Assembly: GCA_030150265.1 (NCBI GenBank)
Contig: JASLGG010000032.1
Coordinates: forward strand, 372,001 to 436,000
Origin: Protaetiibacter sp.
GTDB taxonomy: Bacteria; Actinomycetota; Actinomycetes; Actinomycetales; Microbacteriaceae
Reading direction: 5' to 3'
DNA: 64,000 nt
The notes under the pieces are model-generated. The model made no database searches, was not told the DNA's origin, and saw nothing but the letters and a program-made list of their open reading frames with translations. The translations under genes and the position numbers were made by a program. Positions 23,131 through 34,216 of the stretch are shown one piece after another; positions within the stretch are counted from its first letter, which is position 1; every line of letters begins with the position of its first letter.

Positions 23131-24210
23131 TCAGCGCCCGAGCTTGGGCGAGAAGAAGTGGGAGACGAGGCGCGCGACCGCGTTGAGCAGGGCGACGATG
23201 AGGATGAGGGTGAGGGCGCCGGCCCACGCCCGCTGGATGTAGAACTCCGCGTCGGTGCCGGGGCTCATGTACTGCGTGTAGACGAACACCGGGAGCGACA
23301 TCATCCGCTCGGCGAACGGGTTGTAGTTCATCGACGCCGTGAAGCCCGCGACGATGAGCAGCGGGGCGGTCTCGCCGATGACGCGCGAGATCGAGAGCAT
23401 GACGCCGGTCGTGATGCCGGCGATCGAGGTCGGCAGCACGACCTTCACGATCGTGCGCCACTTGGGCACCCCGAGCGCGTAGGAGGCCTCGCGCAGCTCG
23501 TTGGGCACGAGGCGCAGGATCTCCTCGCTCGAGCGGACCACCACCGGGATCATGAGGATCGACAGCGCGATCGAGCCCGAGAAGCCGAGCCGCACGCCGT
23601 CGCCGAACAGCAGCGCGAAGAGCGAGTAGGTCGCGAGGCCTGCGACGATCGAGGGGATGCCGGTCATGACGTCGACGAAGAAGGTGATGCCGCGGGCGAG
23701 CTTGCCGGTGCCGTACTCGACGAGGTAGATCGCCGTCATGAGGCCGATCGGGATCGAGATGAGCGCCGCGAAGCCCGTGATGATGAGGGTGCCGACGATC
23801 GCGTGCAGCGCGCCGCCGCCCTCGCCCACGACGTTGCGCATCGAGCTGTTGAGGAAGGTGCCGTTCAGCAGGGTCGGCATCCCGTTGACGACGACCGTGA
23901 TCGTGAGCCACACGAGCGGGATGAGGGCGAGCACGAACGCCGAGACCACGAGCGAGGTGATGAGGCGGTCGACCGACTGGCGGCCGCCCTCGACGAGGCG
24001 CGAGATGAGCCAGTTCGCGAGGATGAACAGCGCGACCCCGGCGATCGTCGCGAGGATCCAGTTGAACTCGCCCTCGGATGCCACGGCGAGCAGCGCGCCG
24101 CCGCCGAGGCACACGGCGAGCGAGGCGGCCAGCACGACCCAGGAGATGCCGCGCGGGAGCTTGCCGGCCGTGAAGGCGTTGGCGAGGGGACGGGTGGCGA
24201 CGGTCGTCAT
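23131..24210 (-). CDS. pstA: Phosphate ABC transporter permease PstA
   Basis: A 359-residue inner-membrane permease. An N-terminal extension with two extra hydrophobic segments (WVVLAASLAVCLGGGALLAV and WILATIAGVALFILANWLIS) precedes the usual six-helix BPD_transp domain. The EAA loop reads ASYALGVPKWRTIVKVVLP, the site that contacts PstB. The start overlaps the pstC stop by one base (TGATG), so the two permeases are translated together. Extra N-terminal helices are common in actinobacterial PstA. Confidence 0.93.
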   Translation of the reverse strand: MTTVATRPLANAFTAGKLPRGISWVVLAASLAVCLGGGALLAVASEGEFNWILATIAGVALFILANWLISRLVEGGRQSVDRLITSLVVSAFVLALIPLVWLTITVVVNGMPTLLNGTFLNSSMRNVVGEGGGALHAIVGTLIITGFAALISIPIGLMTAIYLVEYGTGKLARGITFFVDVMTGIPSIVAGLATYSLFALLFGDGVRLGFSGSIALSILMIPVVVRSSEEILRLVPNELREASYALGVPKWRTIVKVVLPTSIAGITTGVMLSISRVIGETAPLLIVAGFTASMNYNPFAERMMSLPVFVYTQYMSPGTDAEFYIQRAWAGALTLILIVALLNAVARLVSHFFSPKLGR

Positions 24211-25148
24211 CAGTTGGCTCCCGAGAATTCCTTGCGGCGTGCGACCGCCCACCGGGCGATCGAGTTGACCGCGAAGGTGATGACGAAGAGGATGAGGCCC
24301 GTCGCGATGAGCACGTTGACGTAGCTGCCGTGCGCCTCGGGGTAGTTGAGGGCGATGTTGGCGGGGATCGTGGTCGGGTTCTGCGGACCGGTCAGCACGA
24401 AGCTGATGACGGCGGCAGGCGAGAGCACCATGGCCACCGCCATCGTCTCGCCGAGCGCGCGGCCGAGGCCGAGCATCACTGCGGAGATGATGCCGGGACG
24501 CCCGAAGGGCAGCACCGCCATCCGGATCATCTCCCAGCGGGTGGCGCCGAGCGCGAGCGCCGCCTCCTCGTGCAGCTTGGGCGTCTGCAGGAACACCTCG
24601 CGGCAGAGCGCCGTGATGATCGGCAGGATCATCACGGCGAGCACGATCGCGACCGTCAGGATGGTGCGGCCGGTGCCCGAGACGGGCGGGGTGAAGAGCG
24701 GGAACCAGCCGAGGTTGTCGACGAGCCAGGAGTAGAACGGCTGGATGGCGGGGGCGAGCACGCCCGCTCCCCACAGGCCGAAGACGACCGACGGCACCGC
24801 GGCGAGCAGGTCGATCGTGTAGCCGAGGCCCTGCGCCAGGCGGCGGGGCGCGTAGTGGGAGATGAAGAGCGAGATGCCGAGTGCGATCGGCACGGCGATG
24901 AGGAGGGCGAGAGCGGCCGCCCAGACGGTGCCGAAGACGAGCGGGCCGACATAGGCCCAGAAGCTCGACGGCGATCCCTTGATCTCGTCGGGGTTCACGA
25001 GGAAGGCGGGGATGGACTGCGCGACGAGGAAGATCGCGACGCCCGCGAGGACGACGAGGATGAGGGCGCCGGCGGCGAGCGCGCCACCCGAGAACAGGGT
25101 GTCGCCCAGGCGCTTCTTGGCGACGATCCGGGGCGTGGCGGAGGTCAT
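24210..25148 (-). CDS. pstC: Phosphate ABC transporter permease PstC
   Basis: A 312-residue inner-membrane permease with six or seven helices. The EAA motif is HEEAALALGATRWEMIRMAVL. The N-terminal cytoplasmic part, the first helix (LAAGALILVVLAGVAIFLVA) and the PSVVFGLWGAGVLAPA loop are typical of PstC. It follows pstS by about 85 bases and overlaps pstA by one base. The start is ATG 25148. Confidence 0.93.
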   Translation of the reverse strand: MTSATPRIVAKKRLGDTLFSGGALAAGALILVVLAGVAIFLVAQSIPAFLVNPDEIKGSPSSFWAYVGPLVFGTVWAAALALLIAVPIALGISLFISHYAPRRLAQGLGYTIDLLAAVPSVVFGLWGAGVLAPAIQPFYSWLVDNLGWFPLFTPPVSGTGRTILTVAIVLAVMILPIITALCREVFLQTPKLHEEAALALGATRWEMIRMAVLPFGRPGIISAVMLGLGRALGETMAVAMVLSPAAVISFVLTGPQNPTTIPANIALNYPEAHGSYVNVLIATGLILFVITFAVNSIARWAVARRKEFSGAN

Positions 25149-25234
25149 GGGTCCTCGTCTGGTCGATATGGGTTTCAGTATGTCGGGCTGCGGCTCCCGG
25201 TGCGATGCCCGGGAGCCGCAGCCCGACGACGGTG

Positions 25235-26329
25235 CTACTTGATCGAGGCGACGGCCGCGGCGACCTTGGCCGAGAGGTCGGCCGACAGCGGGGCGGCGCC
25301 CGCCTTCTCGGCGGCCAGCTTCTGGCCCTCCTCGCTCGTGATGTAGCCGATGTAGGCCTTCACGAACTCGGCCTTGGCGGCGTCCGCGTACTGCTGGCAG
25401 ACGATGCTGTACGAGACGAGCACGAGCGGGTAGTGGCTCGGGTCGGTCGTCTTGCGGTTCAGCTTGAAGGCGAGGTCGTTGTCGGCGCGGCCCTCGACGA
25501 GCGGGGACTCCGCGACGACCGCGGCCGCGGCCTCCGGGCTGTACGAGACGAACGAGTCGCCGACCTTGATCTGGGCGGTACCGAGCGAGCCGGCCTTCGA
25601 CGCGTCGGCGTAGCCGATCGTGCCGGTGCCGTTCTTCACGGCGTCGACGACACCCGAGGTGCCCTGGGCGCCCTCACCGCTCTGGTACGGGAACGCGTCG
25701 GCGGGCTTCTGGTCCCACGCCTCGGGCGCGTTCTGGTTGAGGTAGTCGGCGAAGTTCTTCGTCGTGCCCGAGTCGTCCGAGCGGTGCACCGCGGTGATCG
25801 TCAGGTCGGGGAAGGTGGTGCCCGCGTTGAGCGCGGCGATCGCCGGGTCGTTCCAGTTGGTGATGTCGCCCTTGAAGATCTTTGCGAGCGTGGCGGCGTC
25901 GAGCTTGAGCTCCTTGACGCCGTCGACGTTGAAGATCACCGCGATGGGCGAGATGTAGGTCGGGATGTCGATCGCCTTGCTGTCGGCCGCGCAGGCCGTG
26001 AAGGTCTTCGCGAGCTCGTCGTCCGAGAGCGCCGAGTCGGAGCCGGCCCAGTCGGAGCCGCCGGCGATGAAGGTCTCGCGACCCGCACCCGAGCCGGTCG
26101 GGTCGTAGTTGATGGTGACCTTGGGGTTCGCGGTCTGGAAGGCGGCGACCCAGGCCTCCTGCGCCGAGCCCTGCGACGACGCGCCTGCGCCGTTGAAGGT
26201 GCCGGAGAGGGTGCTCTCGGGGGCCGAGCTGTCGCCGCCGGACGGCGTCTCGTTGGCGGCGCAGGACGAGAGGGCGAGGGCGCCCACGACCGCGAGGGCG
26301 GCGATGCCACCGATGCGCGTGATCTTCAC
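25235..26329 (-). CDS. pstS: Phosphate-binding lipoprotein PstS
   Basis: A 364-residue secreted lipoprotein that captures phosphate for PstCAB. A lipobox LSSC lies at about residues 20-23, followed by a Ser/Gly linker. The family signatures are present: FNGAGASSQGSAQEAW near the N-terminus, GSGAGRETFIAG, HRSDDSGTTKNF and SGVVDAVKNGTGTIGYAD. GTG 26329 is chosen since it is placed correctly before the signal peptide with GAAGGGA upstream; the open frame further upstream is the antisense of mutT1. PHO box units at 26401-26440 and a -10 at 26386-26391 drive it. Confidence 0.95.
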   Translation of the reverse strand: MKITRIGGIAALAVVGALALSSCAANETPSGGDSSAPESTLSGTFNGAGASSQGSAQEAWVAAFQTANPKVTINYDPTGSGAGRETFIAGGSDWAGSDSALSDDELAKTFTACAADSKAIDIPTYISPIAVIFNVDGVKELKLDAATLAKIFKGDITNWNDPAIAALNAGTTFPDLTITAVHRSDDSGTTKNFADYLNQNAPEAWDQKPADAFPYQSGEGAQGTSGVVDAVKNGTGTIGYADASKAGSLGTAQIKVGDSFVSYSPEAAAAVVAESPLVEGRADNDLAFKLNRKTTDPSHYPLVLVSYSIVCQQYADAAKAEFVKAYIGYITSEEGQKLAAEKAGAAPLSADLSAKVAAAVASIK

Positions 26330-26385
26330 TGTGTTCCCTTCGGGAATTCGGTCAGGATGCGAGGCTCTTGGCGGCCTCGGCTCCG

Positions 26386-26440
26386 ACGCTAGGAAGCGAC
26401 GGTGACCAGGTTCGTCGGGATCGGTGAACGGAAGGTGAAC
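26386..26440 (-). promoter_or_regulatory. PHO box and promoter of pstS
   Basis: Read leftward, GTTCACC, GTTCACC, a degenerate unit and GGTCACC lie in an 11-base register (starts at 26440, 26429, 26418 and 26407). TAGCGT (26391 to 26386) follows 16 bases after the start of the last unit. This matches RegX3/PhoP boxes that replace the -35. Confidence 0.75.
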
Positions 26441-26450
26441 GAGACGGGAA

Positions 26451-27388
26451 CTACGCGGTGGGCCCGTGCACCTCGACGGCCACCACGCCGGTCTCGGGAC
26501 GGTCGGCCGGCACGTGCAGCACGGCGTACTCGCCGGTGGCGAGCGCGGCGGCGCGGTGCAGCTCGTCGCCGTCGACGGTGCCCGTCTCGGCGACGACCGC
26601 GGCGATGATCTGGGGCAGCACGGGCCCGTGGCTGCACAGCACGACCGACTCGCCGTCACGGATGCGCTCCGCCACGAAGTCGCGCACCTCGCGCCCGCCG
26701 GCGCGGTACGCGTCCTGGCTGATGACGGCCTCCTCCTCGACGGGGAGGCCGGTCACGCGGGAGGTCGGCTCGATCGTGTCGAGGCAGCGCTCGGCGGTCG
26801 AGCTGATGAGACGGCGCGGACGGAAGGCGGCGACGCCGTGCGAGACGCTGAGAGCCTGCAGCGCGCCGCGCTTCAGGAGCGGGCGGTCGGCATCCGGGCC
26901 GTCCCAGTCGCCCGGAGGCACGGCCTTGCCGTGACGCAGCGCGACGATCGCGAAGGTGCGGGCGCGGCCCTGCGCGAACAGCTCGCCGAAGCGGTCGACG
27001 ATGTCGATGTCGTGCGGGTAGCTGAGCACCTGGCGGGCCCTGCCGAGACCCACCCAGCGGAGCTCCTCGATCTCGTCGTTGGAGGCGAAGGTGGAGTTGG
27101 CGATCGCGTCGGCGCTCACCTCGCCCGCCCAGTAGTAGACCTGCTTGTCGCGTCCGCCCGGCAGCTGGTACTCGACGACGCCGAGCGGGGCGCCGAGCCC
27201 GATGAGCAGGCCCGTCTCCTCGGCGATCTCGCGCACCGCGGTCTCGGGAAGCGTCTCGCCCGGATCGACCTTGCCCTTGGGGAGCGACACGTCCTTGTGC
27301 TGCGTGCGGTGCACGAGCAGGATCTTCGGCTTGCCCTTCTTCGACACCCGCCAGCAGACGGCGCCGGCGGCGAGCACGGGTGCCTGCT

Positions 27389-27392
<4 letters not shown>
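26451..27392 (-). CDS. mutT1: MutT1-type Nudix hydrolase fused to histidine phosphatase
   Basis: A 313-residue two-domain protein. The Nudix domain (about 1-135) carries the box GETLPETAVREIAEETG; the second domain (about 140-313) begins with IVALRHGKA, the RHG signature of the phosphoglycerate-mutase-like phosphatases. Mycobacterial MutT1 has this layout and converts 8-oxo-dGTP or diadenosine polyphosphates, with the second domain removing the remaining phosphates. It overlaps the ppk stop (ATGA) and is therefore cotranscribed with polyphosphate kinase, an arrangement conserved in actinobacteria. Confidence 0.92.
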
Positions 27393-29563
<2,171 letters not shown>

Positions 29564-29569
29564 CTGCAC

Positions 29570-29603
29570 ATCCTGCCAGGAACGGCGTGAACGGCGGATG
29601 AAC
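29570..29603 (-). promoter_or_regulatory. Candidate PHO box and -10 of ppk
   Basis: Read leftward, GTTCAT and GTTCAC start 11 bases apart (29603 and 29592) and CAGGAT (29575 to 29570) follows 17 bases after the second unit, then six bases to the ATG. The geometry equals that at pstS. Confidence 0.6.
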
Positions 29604-30290
29604 TCAGAGCCCCGCGCCCACCGCGCTCTGCTCCTCCTCCGCCACGTTGAAGCGGTATCCGACGTTGCGCACCGTACCGATGAGCGACTCGAGGTCGCCG
29701 AGCTTGGCGCGCAACCGCCGCACGTGCACGTCGACCGTGCGGGTGCCGCCGAAGTAGTCGTAGCCCCACACCTCCGAGAGCAGCTGCTCGCGGGTGAACA
29801 CCCTGCTCGGGTGCGCGGCGAGGAAGCGCAGCAGCTCGAACTCCTTGAAGGTGAGGTCGAGCGGACGCCCGTGCACCTTCGCCGAGTAGCTGGCCTCGTC
29901 GATCACGACGCCCGAGGTCTGGATCTTGGAGCCCGCGCCCTGGGCGGCGAGCCGGTCGATCACGAGACGGATGCGCGCATCCACCTCCGCCGGCCCCGCG
30001 GTCGTGAGCACCACCTCGTCGACGCCCCAGTCGGCCGAGACCGCCGGGAACCCGCCCTCGGCCAGCACGAGCACGAGGGGAACCCCGACGCCGGTCGTGC
30101 GCAGGATGCGGCAGAGCGACTTGGCGGCGGCGAGGTCGCCCCGCGCGTCGACCAGCACGAGGTCGGAGCCGGGCGCCGAGACGAGCGCCGCGGGCTCCGC
30201 GGGGATGGTGCGCACGCGATGCCCGAGCAGGCCGAGGGCCGGCAGCGCATCGGTTCCGGCTGCCGCGCTCAGGATCAGAAGCTGCGCCAC
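29604..30290 (-). CDS. glnR: GlnR-type OmpR-family response regulator
   Basis: A 228-residue orphan regulator. The receiver part is atypical: only LVLVDARGDLAAAKSLCRIL is clearly conserved, as in GlnR proteins, which work without a cognate kinase. The DNA-binding wing domain (about 130-215) is strongly conserved: DLTFKEFELLRFLAAHPSRV, TREQLLSEVWGYDYFGGT and DVHVRRLRAKLG. GlnR is the global nitrogen regulator of actinobacteria; in Microbacteriaceae the same sequence is often labelled MtrA-like or plain response regulator, so the nitrogen role is an inference. GTG 30290 has a GGAGAGGA site upstream. Confidence 0.75.
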   Translation of the reverse strand: MAQLLILSAAAGTDALPALGLLGHRVRTIPAEPAALVSAPGSDLVLVDARGDLAAAKSLCRILRTTGVGVPLVLVLAEGGFPAVSADWGVDEVVLTTAGPAEVDARIRLVIDRLAAQGAGSKIQTSGVVIDEASYSAKVHGRPLDLTFKEFELLRFLAAHPSRVFTREQLLSEVWGYDYFGGTRTVDVHVRRLRAKLGDLESLIGTVRNVGYRFNVAEEEQSAVGAGL

Positions 30291-30385
30291 GCACGTCCTC
30301 TCCAGCGACGGGGGCTTCCGGCGGGGTCGACCGGCAGGATCCGGCCGCGTCGCTAGGGCACAGTGTACGCAGACGGCGCGCGCCG

Positions 30386-30391
30386 TAGGCT
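30386..30391 (+). promoter_or_regulatory. -10 (TAGGCT), leaderless, for the 83-residue membrane protein
   Basis: TAGGCT, then six bases, then GTG 30398. Confidence 0.5.
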
Positions 30392-30397
30392 GGAGCC

Positions 30398-30649
30398 GTG
30401 GCCATCTCCCTGCGCAGCGTCGTCCCGGTGTGGGTCGCCGCCCTGCTCGGTGCGGTGGCCGTGGCCCTCTTCGCGCCCGCCGCGCCGCTCACCTGGATCC
30501 CCGTCGCGATGGCGGGGGCCGTGCTGCTGACCTTCGTGATCCAGCTGGGCCTCAGCCGCAAGGAGGGCCTCGTCGACCGGATCGTCGCGAGCCTCGGCGG
30601 TGCCGTGGTGATCCTCGCCCTCGCGAGCCTGGTGCTCTGGCTGATCTGA
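30398..30649 (+). CDS. Small membrane protein, unknown
   Basis: An 83-residue protein with three hydrophobic segments (about 9-25, 31-47 and 63-82) and one charged loop (LSRKEGLVDRI). No family recognised. It is divergent from glnR and followed by another tiny membrane protein gene. The GTG start is fixed by the promoter spacing. Confidence 0.55.
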   Translation: MAISLRSVVPVWVAALLGAVAVALFAPAAPLTWIPVAMAGAVLLTFVIQLGLSRKEGLVDRIVASLGGAVVILALASLVLWLI

Positions 30650-30670
30650 GCCTCCGTCCCCGCGTGCGGA

Positions 30671-30676
30671 TAGGAT
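30671..30676 (+). promoter_or_regulatory. -10 (TAGGAT), leaderless, for the 36-residue membrane protein
   Basis: TAGGAT, six bases, then ATG 30683. Confidence 0.45.
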
Positions 30677-30682
30677 GGGGGC

Positions 30683-30793
30683 ATGATGCTGGCGCTCGAG
30701 CTCTTCTTCATCGGTCTGCTCGGCCTCGCGACGCTCTCCATCGGGGCCGTCTCCGTCGTGGTGCTCTACAACCTGTTCCGCGGCCAGCGCTGA
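30683..30793 (+). CDS. 36-residue single-span membrane protein
   Basis: A tiny open frame with its own -10 and an uninterrupted hydrophobic core: MMLALELFFIGLLGLATLSI followed by GAVSVVVLYNLFRGQR. It has a basic C-terminus typical of an inner-membrane microprotein. It stops four bases before the FABP-like gene, so it heads that small operon. No function is assigned. Confidence 0.55.
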   Translation: MMLALELFFIGLLGLATLSIGAVSVVVLYNLFRGQR

Positions 30794-30797
30794 GGCC

Positions 30798-31430
30798 GTG
30801 TTCGAGCTCGACGTCGACCTCCCGGCCGAACTCGTCCCGCTCTCCTGGCTGATCGGCGTCTGGGAGGGGTCGGGCGTCGTCGCCTACCGTGTGGGCGACG
30901 AGGTGCGCGAGCACGAGTTCGGGCAGCGGGTCGCGTTCAGCCACGACGGCACGCCGCACCTGCAGTACAGCTGCACGGCGTGGCTGTTCCCGGATGACGC
31001 TTCCGACGCATCCGACGACGCCCCGGCCGCCGAGCCCCGGCAGATCTTCTCCGAGATCGGCTACTGGCGGCTCGCGCGCCCGCTCGGCGCGGCCGACGAC
31101 GGGCCGGCGATGCTGCCCGGAACGGGCGCACCCGTGTTCCGCACCGCGGAGGCGGTCGAGACGCTGCGCAACGGGCGCGGGGCGTTCGACCTCGAGGTGC
31201 TGCTCGTGCAGCCCGGCGGTGTGAGCGAGCTCTACCTCGGCGAGATCAACGGCCCGCGTGTCGACCTCGCGACGGATGCCGTGCTCCGGTCCCCGACGGC
31301 GAAGGAGTACGCGGCGGCCACCCGCCTCTACGGCCTCGTCGAGGACCACCTGCTCTGGGCGTGGGACATCGCCGCGCTCGGGCAGGATCTGCGCACCCAC
31401 GCATCCGGACGGCTCGCGCGTGTCGAGTAG
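30798..31430 (+). CDS. FABP-like/nitrobindin haem-binding beta-barrel protein
   Basis: A 210-residue protein of the DUF1794/nitrobindin family. WLIGVWEGSG is the conserved GxWxGxG motif that opens the barrel, and LLWAWDIAALGQDLRTHASG is the family-typical C-terminus with the histidine expected to bind haem iron. A low-complexity insert (DDASDASDDAPAAEP) interrupts the middle. Related proteins bind ferric haem and react with nitric oxide or peroxynitrite. GTG 30798 follows the microprotein by four bases; its 3' end overlaps ygfZ by 11 bases. Confidence 0.8.
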   Translation: MFELDVDLPAELVPLSWLIGVWEGSGVVAYRVGDEVREHEFGQRVAFSHDGTPHLQYSCTAWLFPDDASDASDDAPAAEPRQIFSEIGYWRLARPLGAADDGPAMLPGTGAPVFRTAEAVETLRNGRGAFDLEVLLVQPGGVSELYLGEINGPRVDLATDAVLRSPTAKEYAAATRLYGLVEDHLLWAWDIAALGQDLRTHASGRLARVE

Positions 31431-32529
31431 CAACCCCTTCACGGCCCGGGACGGCGCCGTGGGCGACCCTCCGGAGCACTACGGCGACCCGATCGGCGAG
31501 CAGCGACCCCTCGCGGCGGGCGACGCGATCGTATACCTCGGCGACCGCGAGGTCGTGACCATCGCCGGCCCCGACCGGCTCGGCTGGCTCGACTCGCTCA
31601 CCTCGCAGTCGCTCGCGCGCCTCGTGCCGGGCGAGTCGGCCGAGACCCTGCTGCTCGACCCCAACGGGCGCGTCGAGTACGCGGCGCGGGTGCTCGACGA
31701 CGGCGAGACCACCTGGCTGCTCATGGACGCCGGAACGGGCGCCCCCTTCGCCGCCTTCCTCGACCGGATGCGCTTCCTGCTGCGCGTGGAGGTCGCCGAC
31801 CGCTCGGCCGACTTCGCGACCGTGGGGGCCTTCGGCGCGGCCCCCGCCGCCACCGCGGCGCCGAACGGCGTGCCGCTCGTGTGGGCCGACCCCTGGGGCG
31901 AGGTGCAGGTGGGCGGGTTCCAGTACGCGGCGGCGCCGCATCCGTCCGCGGGGTGGAGCTATCGCGAGGCGCTCGTGGAGCGCGCGCGGCTGGACGAGCT
32001 CGCCGGGCTGCCGTCCGCGGGGACGCTCGCGCTCGAGGCGCTGCGGATCGCCGCCTGGCGCCCGCGCGCCGCGACCGAGCTCGACGAGCGCACCATCCCG
32101 CACGAGCTCGACTGGCTGCGCTCGGCGGTGCACCTCGCGAAGGGCTGCTACCGCGGGCAGGAGACGGTCGCGAAGGTGCACAACCTGGGCCACCCGCCGC
32201 GCCGGCTCGTGATGCTGCACCTCGACGGCTCGGACGGGGTGCTTCCGGAGCCGGGCGCCGAGGTGCGGCTCGGGCGACCGGAGGAGGCGGGCGCCGCGAT
32301 CGGGCACGTGACCGCCTCCGCGCGGCACCACGAGCTCGGGCCGATCGCGCTCGCGATCGTGAAGCGCTCGGCCGACCCCGCCTCCGAGCTCACCGTGGTC
32401 GCCGACGACGTGCTCGTGCCGGCCGTGCAGGAGCTCGTCGTGCCGCCGTCGGCCGGCGCCACCGCCGAGGTGCCGCGCATCCCCCGGCTCGGCGCCGTGC
32501 GTCGTCCTCCCGCCTCGCCCGCGGGGTGA
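31420..32529 (+). CDS. ygfZ: YgfZ/GcvT-domain folate-binding protein
   Basis: A 369-residue tetrahydrofolate-binding protein with the diagnostic motif KGCYRGQE (about residues 241-248), whose cysteine is required for the role of YgfZ in Fe-S cluster maintenance. GcvT-like fold: VTIAGPDRLGWLDSLTSQSL at the N-terminus and LGPIALAIVKRSA near the end. Length is near the family norm. GTG 31420 overlaps the FABP-like gene. The association of a haem-binding protein with YgfZ is common in actinobacteria and fits oxidative or nitrosative stress handling (inference). Confidence 0.9.
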   Translation: MSSSNPFTARDGAVGDPPEHYGDPIGEQRPLAAGDAIVYLGDREVVTIAGPDRLGWLDSLTSQSLARLVPGESAETLLLDPNGRVEYAARVLDDGETTWLLMDAGTGAPFAAFLDRMRFLLRVEVADRSADFATVGAFGAAPAATAAPNGVPLVWADPWGEVQVGGFQYAAAPHPSAGWSYREALVERARLDELAGLPSAGTLALEALRIAAWRPRAATELDERTIPHELDWLRSAVHLAKGCYRGQETVAKVHNLGHPPRRLVMLHLDGSDGVLPEPGAEVRLGRPEEAGAAIGHVTASARHHELGPIALAIVKRSADPASELTVVADDVLVPAVQELVVPPSAGATAEVPRIPRLGAVRRPPASPAG

Positions 32530-32546
32530 GCGGCGCGGCGCTTCGC

Positions 32547-32603
32547 TGAGGGGTCGCAAAGTGCTCCCATTCCGGCGTGTTGGGCGCACTTTGCGACCCC
32601 TCA
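32547..32603. terminator. 18-bp perfect inverted repeat at a convergent junction
   Basis: TGAGGGGTCGCAAAGTGC (32547-32564) and its exact complement (32586-32603) enclose 21 bases between ygfZ and the leftward methyltransferase gene. The right arm includes that gene's TGA stop. No T-tract; a bidirectional 3' structure is likely. Confidence 0.55.
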
Positions 32604-33407
32604 CGGCCGCGGCGCCACCGCGTCCCACGGGAGCGACAGCTCGCCGAGCCGCCAGCGCCCGCGCCCGCCGAGCGGCGGCCGGTCGAGCACGGGCCACCCC
32701 GCGTCGCGCACGGATGCCACGGCGGCCTGCCAGCGCTGCACCGGACCGTAGACCCCGAGCGGCGCCGCCGCGGCCCAGCCCCGGTCGAGGTCGACCAGCA
32801 GGGCGTGGATGCGCTCGCCCGGCACGTTGCGGTGGATGAGCGCCTTCGGCAACCGCTCCGCGACGACCGAGGGCGCCTCGAGCCCCGCGAGCCGCAGCGA
32901 GATCGTGAAGGTGTGCGGACCGCCGGCGTCGAGCGTGGCCCAGCTCGCGACGCGTCCGAGCTCCGAGCAGGTGCCCTCGACGAGCTGCCCGCCGGGGGCG
33001 AGGCGCGCGATCATGCGCGCCCAGGCATCCGCCACCTCCGCCTCCTCGTACTGCCGCAGCACGTTGAGCGCCCGGATGATCGCGGGCCGTCGCCCCTCGT
33101 CGGTCGGCACCTCGAATCCGCCGAGCCGGAAGCTCACGCCCGGGCGTGCGGCGAGCGAGGCGACACGCACGCGCTCCGGGTCGATCTCGACGCCGAGCAC
33201 CTCGACATCCGGGCGCACCGCCACGAGGCGCTCGTGCAGCTCGAGGCTCGTGGTGGCCGACGCCCCGTAGCCGAGGTCGACGACGAGCGGATCGGTCGCC
33301 TGGCGCAGTGCGGGCAGGGCCGCGATCCAGCGGTCCACGCGACGCAGGCGGTTGACGCCCGTCGTGCCGCGCGTGATCCGCCCCTCGGGCCTCGTCGCTC
33401 TCGCCAT
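32601..33407 (-). CDS. Class I SAM-dependent methyltransferase-like protein
   Basis: A 268-residue protein with a SAM-binding motif I (DPLVVDLGYGASATTSLEL) and motif II acidic end EVLGVEIDPERV; ARLAPGGQLVEGTCSELGR is the post-motif region. The C-terminal 80 residues are specific to an actinobacterial family without a known substrate. A TAGCCT hexamer ends eight bases before the ATG, divergent from gpm. The stop codon lies in the inverted repeat arm. Confidence 0.65.
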   Translation of the reverse strand: MARATRPEGRITRGTTGVNRLRRVDRWIAALPALRQATDPLVVDLGYGASATTSLELHERLVAVRPDVEVLGVEIDPERVRVASLAARPGVSFRLGGFEVPTDEGRRPAIIRALNVLRQYEEAEVADAWARMIARLAPGGQLVEGTCSELGRVASWATLDAGGPHTFTISLRLAGLEAPSVVAERLPKALIHRNVPGERIHALLVDLDRGWAAAAPLGVYGPVQRWQAAVASVRDAGWPVLDRPPLGGRGRWRLGELSLPWDAVAPRP

Positions 33408-33448
33408 CGGCGCCCAGGCTACCGGCGCCGGCGTGTCGATCGCGTCGC

Positions 33449-33454
33449 TACGCT
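33449..33454 (+). promoter_or_regulatory. -10 (TACGCT), leaderless, for gpm
   Basis: TACGCT, six bases, then ATG 33461. Confidence 0.5.
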
Positions 33455-33460
33455 GGAGCC

Positions 33461-34207
33461 ATGACGTCGACGCTCATCCTGCTCCGCCACGGCAACTCCG
33501 ACTGGAACCAGAAGAACCTCTTCACCGGATGGGTCGACGTGCGCCTCTCGGAGCAGGGCGTCGCCGAGGCGAAGCGCGCCGGCGAGCTGCTCGCCGAGTC
33601 GGGGCTCGCGCCCGACATCCTCTACACGAGCGTGCTGACCCGCGCGATCCAGACCGCGAACCTCGCCCTCGAGGTGGCCGACCGGCTGTGGATCCCGGTC
33701 AAGCGCAGCTGGCGCCTCAACGAGCGCCACTACGGCGCGCTGCAAGGGCTCGACAAGGCCGAGACGCTCGCGAAGTACGGCGAGCAGCAGTTCATGGAGT
33801 GGCGCCGCTCCTTCGACGTGCCGCCGCCGCCGCTCGCCGACGACGCCGAGTGGTCGCAGTTCGGCGACCCGCGCTACGCGGACGTGCCCGACGCCGACCT
33901 CCCGCGCACCGAGAGCCTCAAGCTCGTGATCGACCGGATGCTGCCCTACTGGGAGTCCGACATCACCCGCGACCTCGCGGCCGGCAAGACGGTGCTCGTG
34001 ACCGCGCACGGCAACTCGCTGCGCGCTCTCGTGAAGCACCTCGACGGCATCGGCGACGCCGACATCGCCGAGCTCAACATCCCGACCGGCATCCCGCTCG
34101 TCTACGAGCTCGACGACGCGTTCCGGCCGGTGGGCCCCTCGCGCTACCTCGACCCGGAGGCCGCTGCTGCGGGTGCCGCGGCGGTCGCCGCCCAGGGCAA
34201 GAAGTAG
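33461..34207 (+). CDS. gpmA: 2,3-bisphosphoglycerate-dependent phosphoglycerate mutase
   Basis: A 248-residue glycolytic enzyme interconverting 3- and 2-phosphoglycerate. The phosphorylated histidine is H10 in LLRHGNSDWN; NLFTGWVDVRLSEQG, LTRAIQTANLAL, WRLNERHYGALQGLDKAET and VTAHGNSLRALVKHL are all present. Length is as usual for cofactor-dependent enzymes. It is followed after nine bases by a thiamine-binding protein gene. Confidence 0.96.
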   Translation: MTSTLILLRHGNSDWNQKNLFTGWVDVRLSEQGVAEAKRAGELLAESGLAPDILYTSVLTRAIQTANLALEVADRLWIPVKRSWRLNERHYGALQGLDKAETLAKYGEQQFMEWRRSFDVPPPPLADDAEWSQFGDPRYADVPDADLPRTESLKLVIDRMLPYWESDITRDLAAGKTVLVTAHGNSLRALVKHLDGIGDADIAELNIPTGIPLVYELDDAFRPVGPSRYLDPEAAAAGAAAVAAQGKK

Positions 34208-34216
34208 GCCGACGCC

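Noticed and set aside
22222..24324. A 700-codon plus-strand frame over pstB and pstA
   Set aside because: Antisense to clear ABC transporter genes; no recognisable domain. Only its 5' leader-like segment is kept as a finding.
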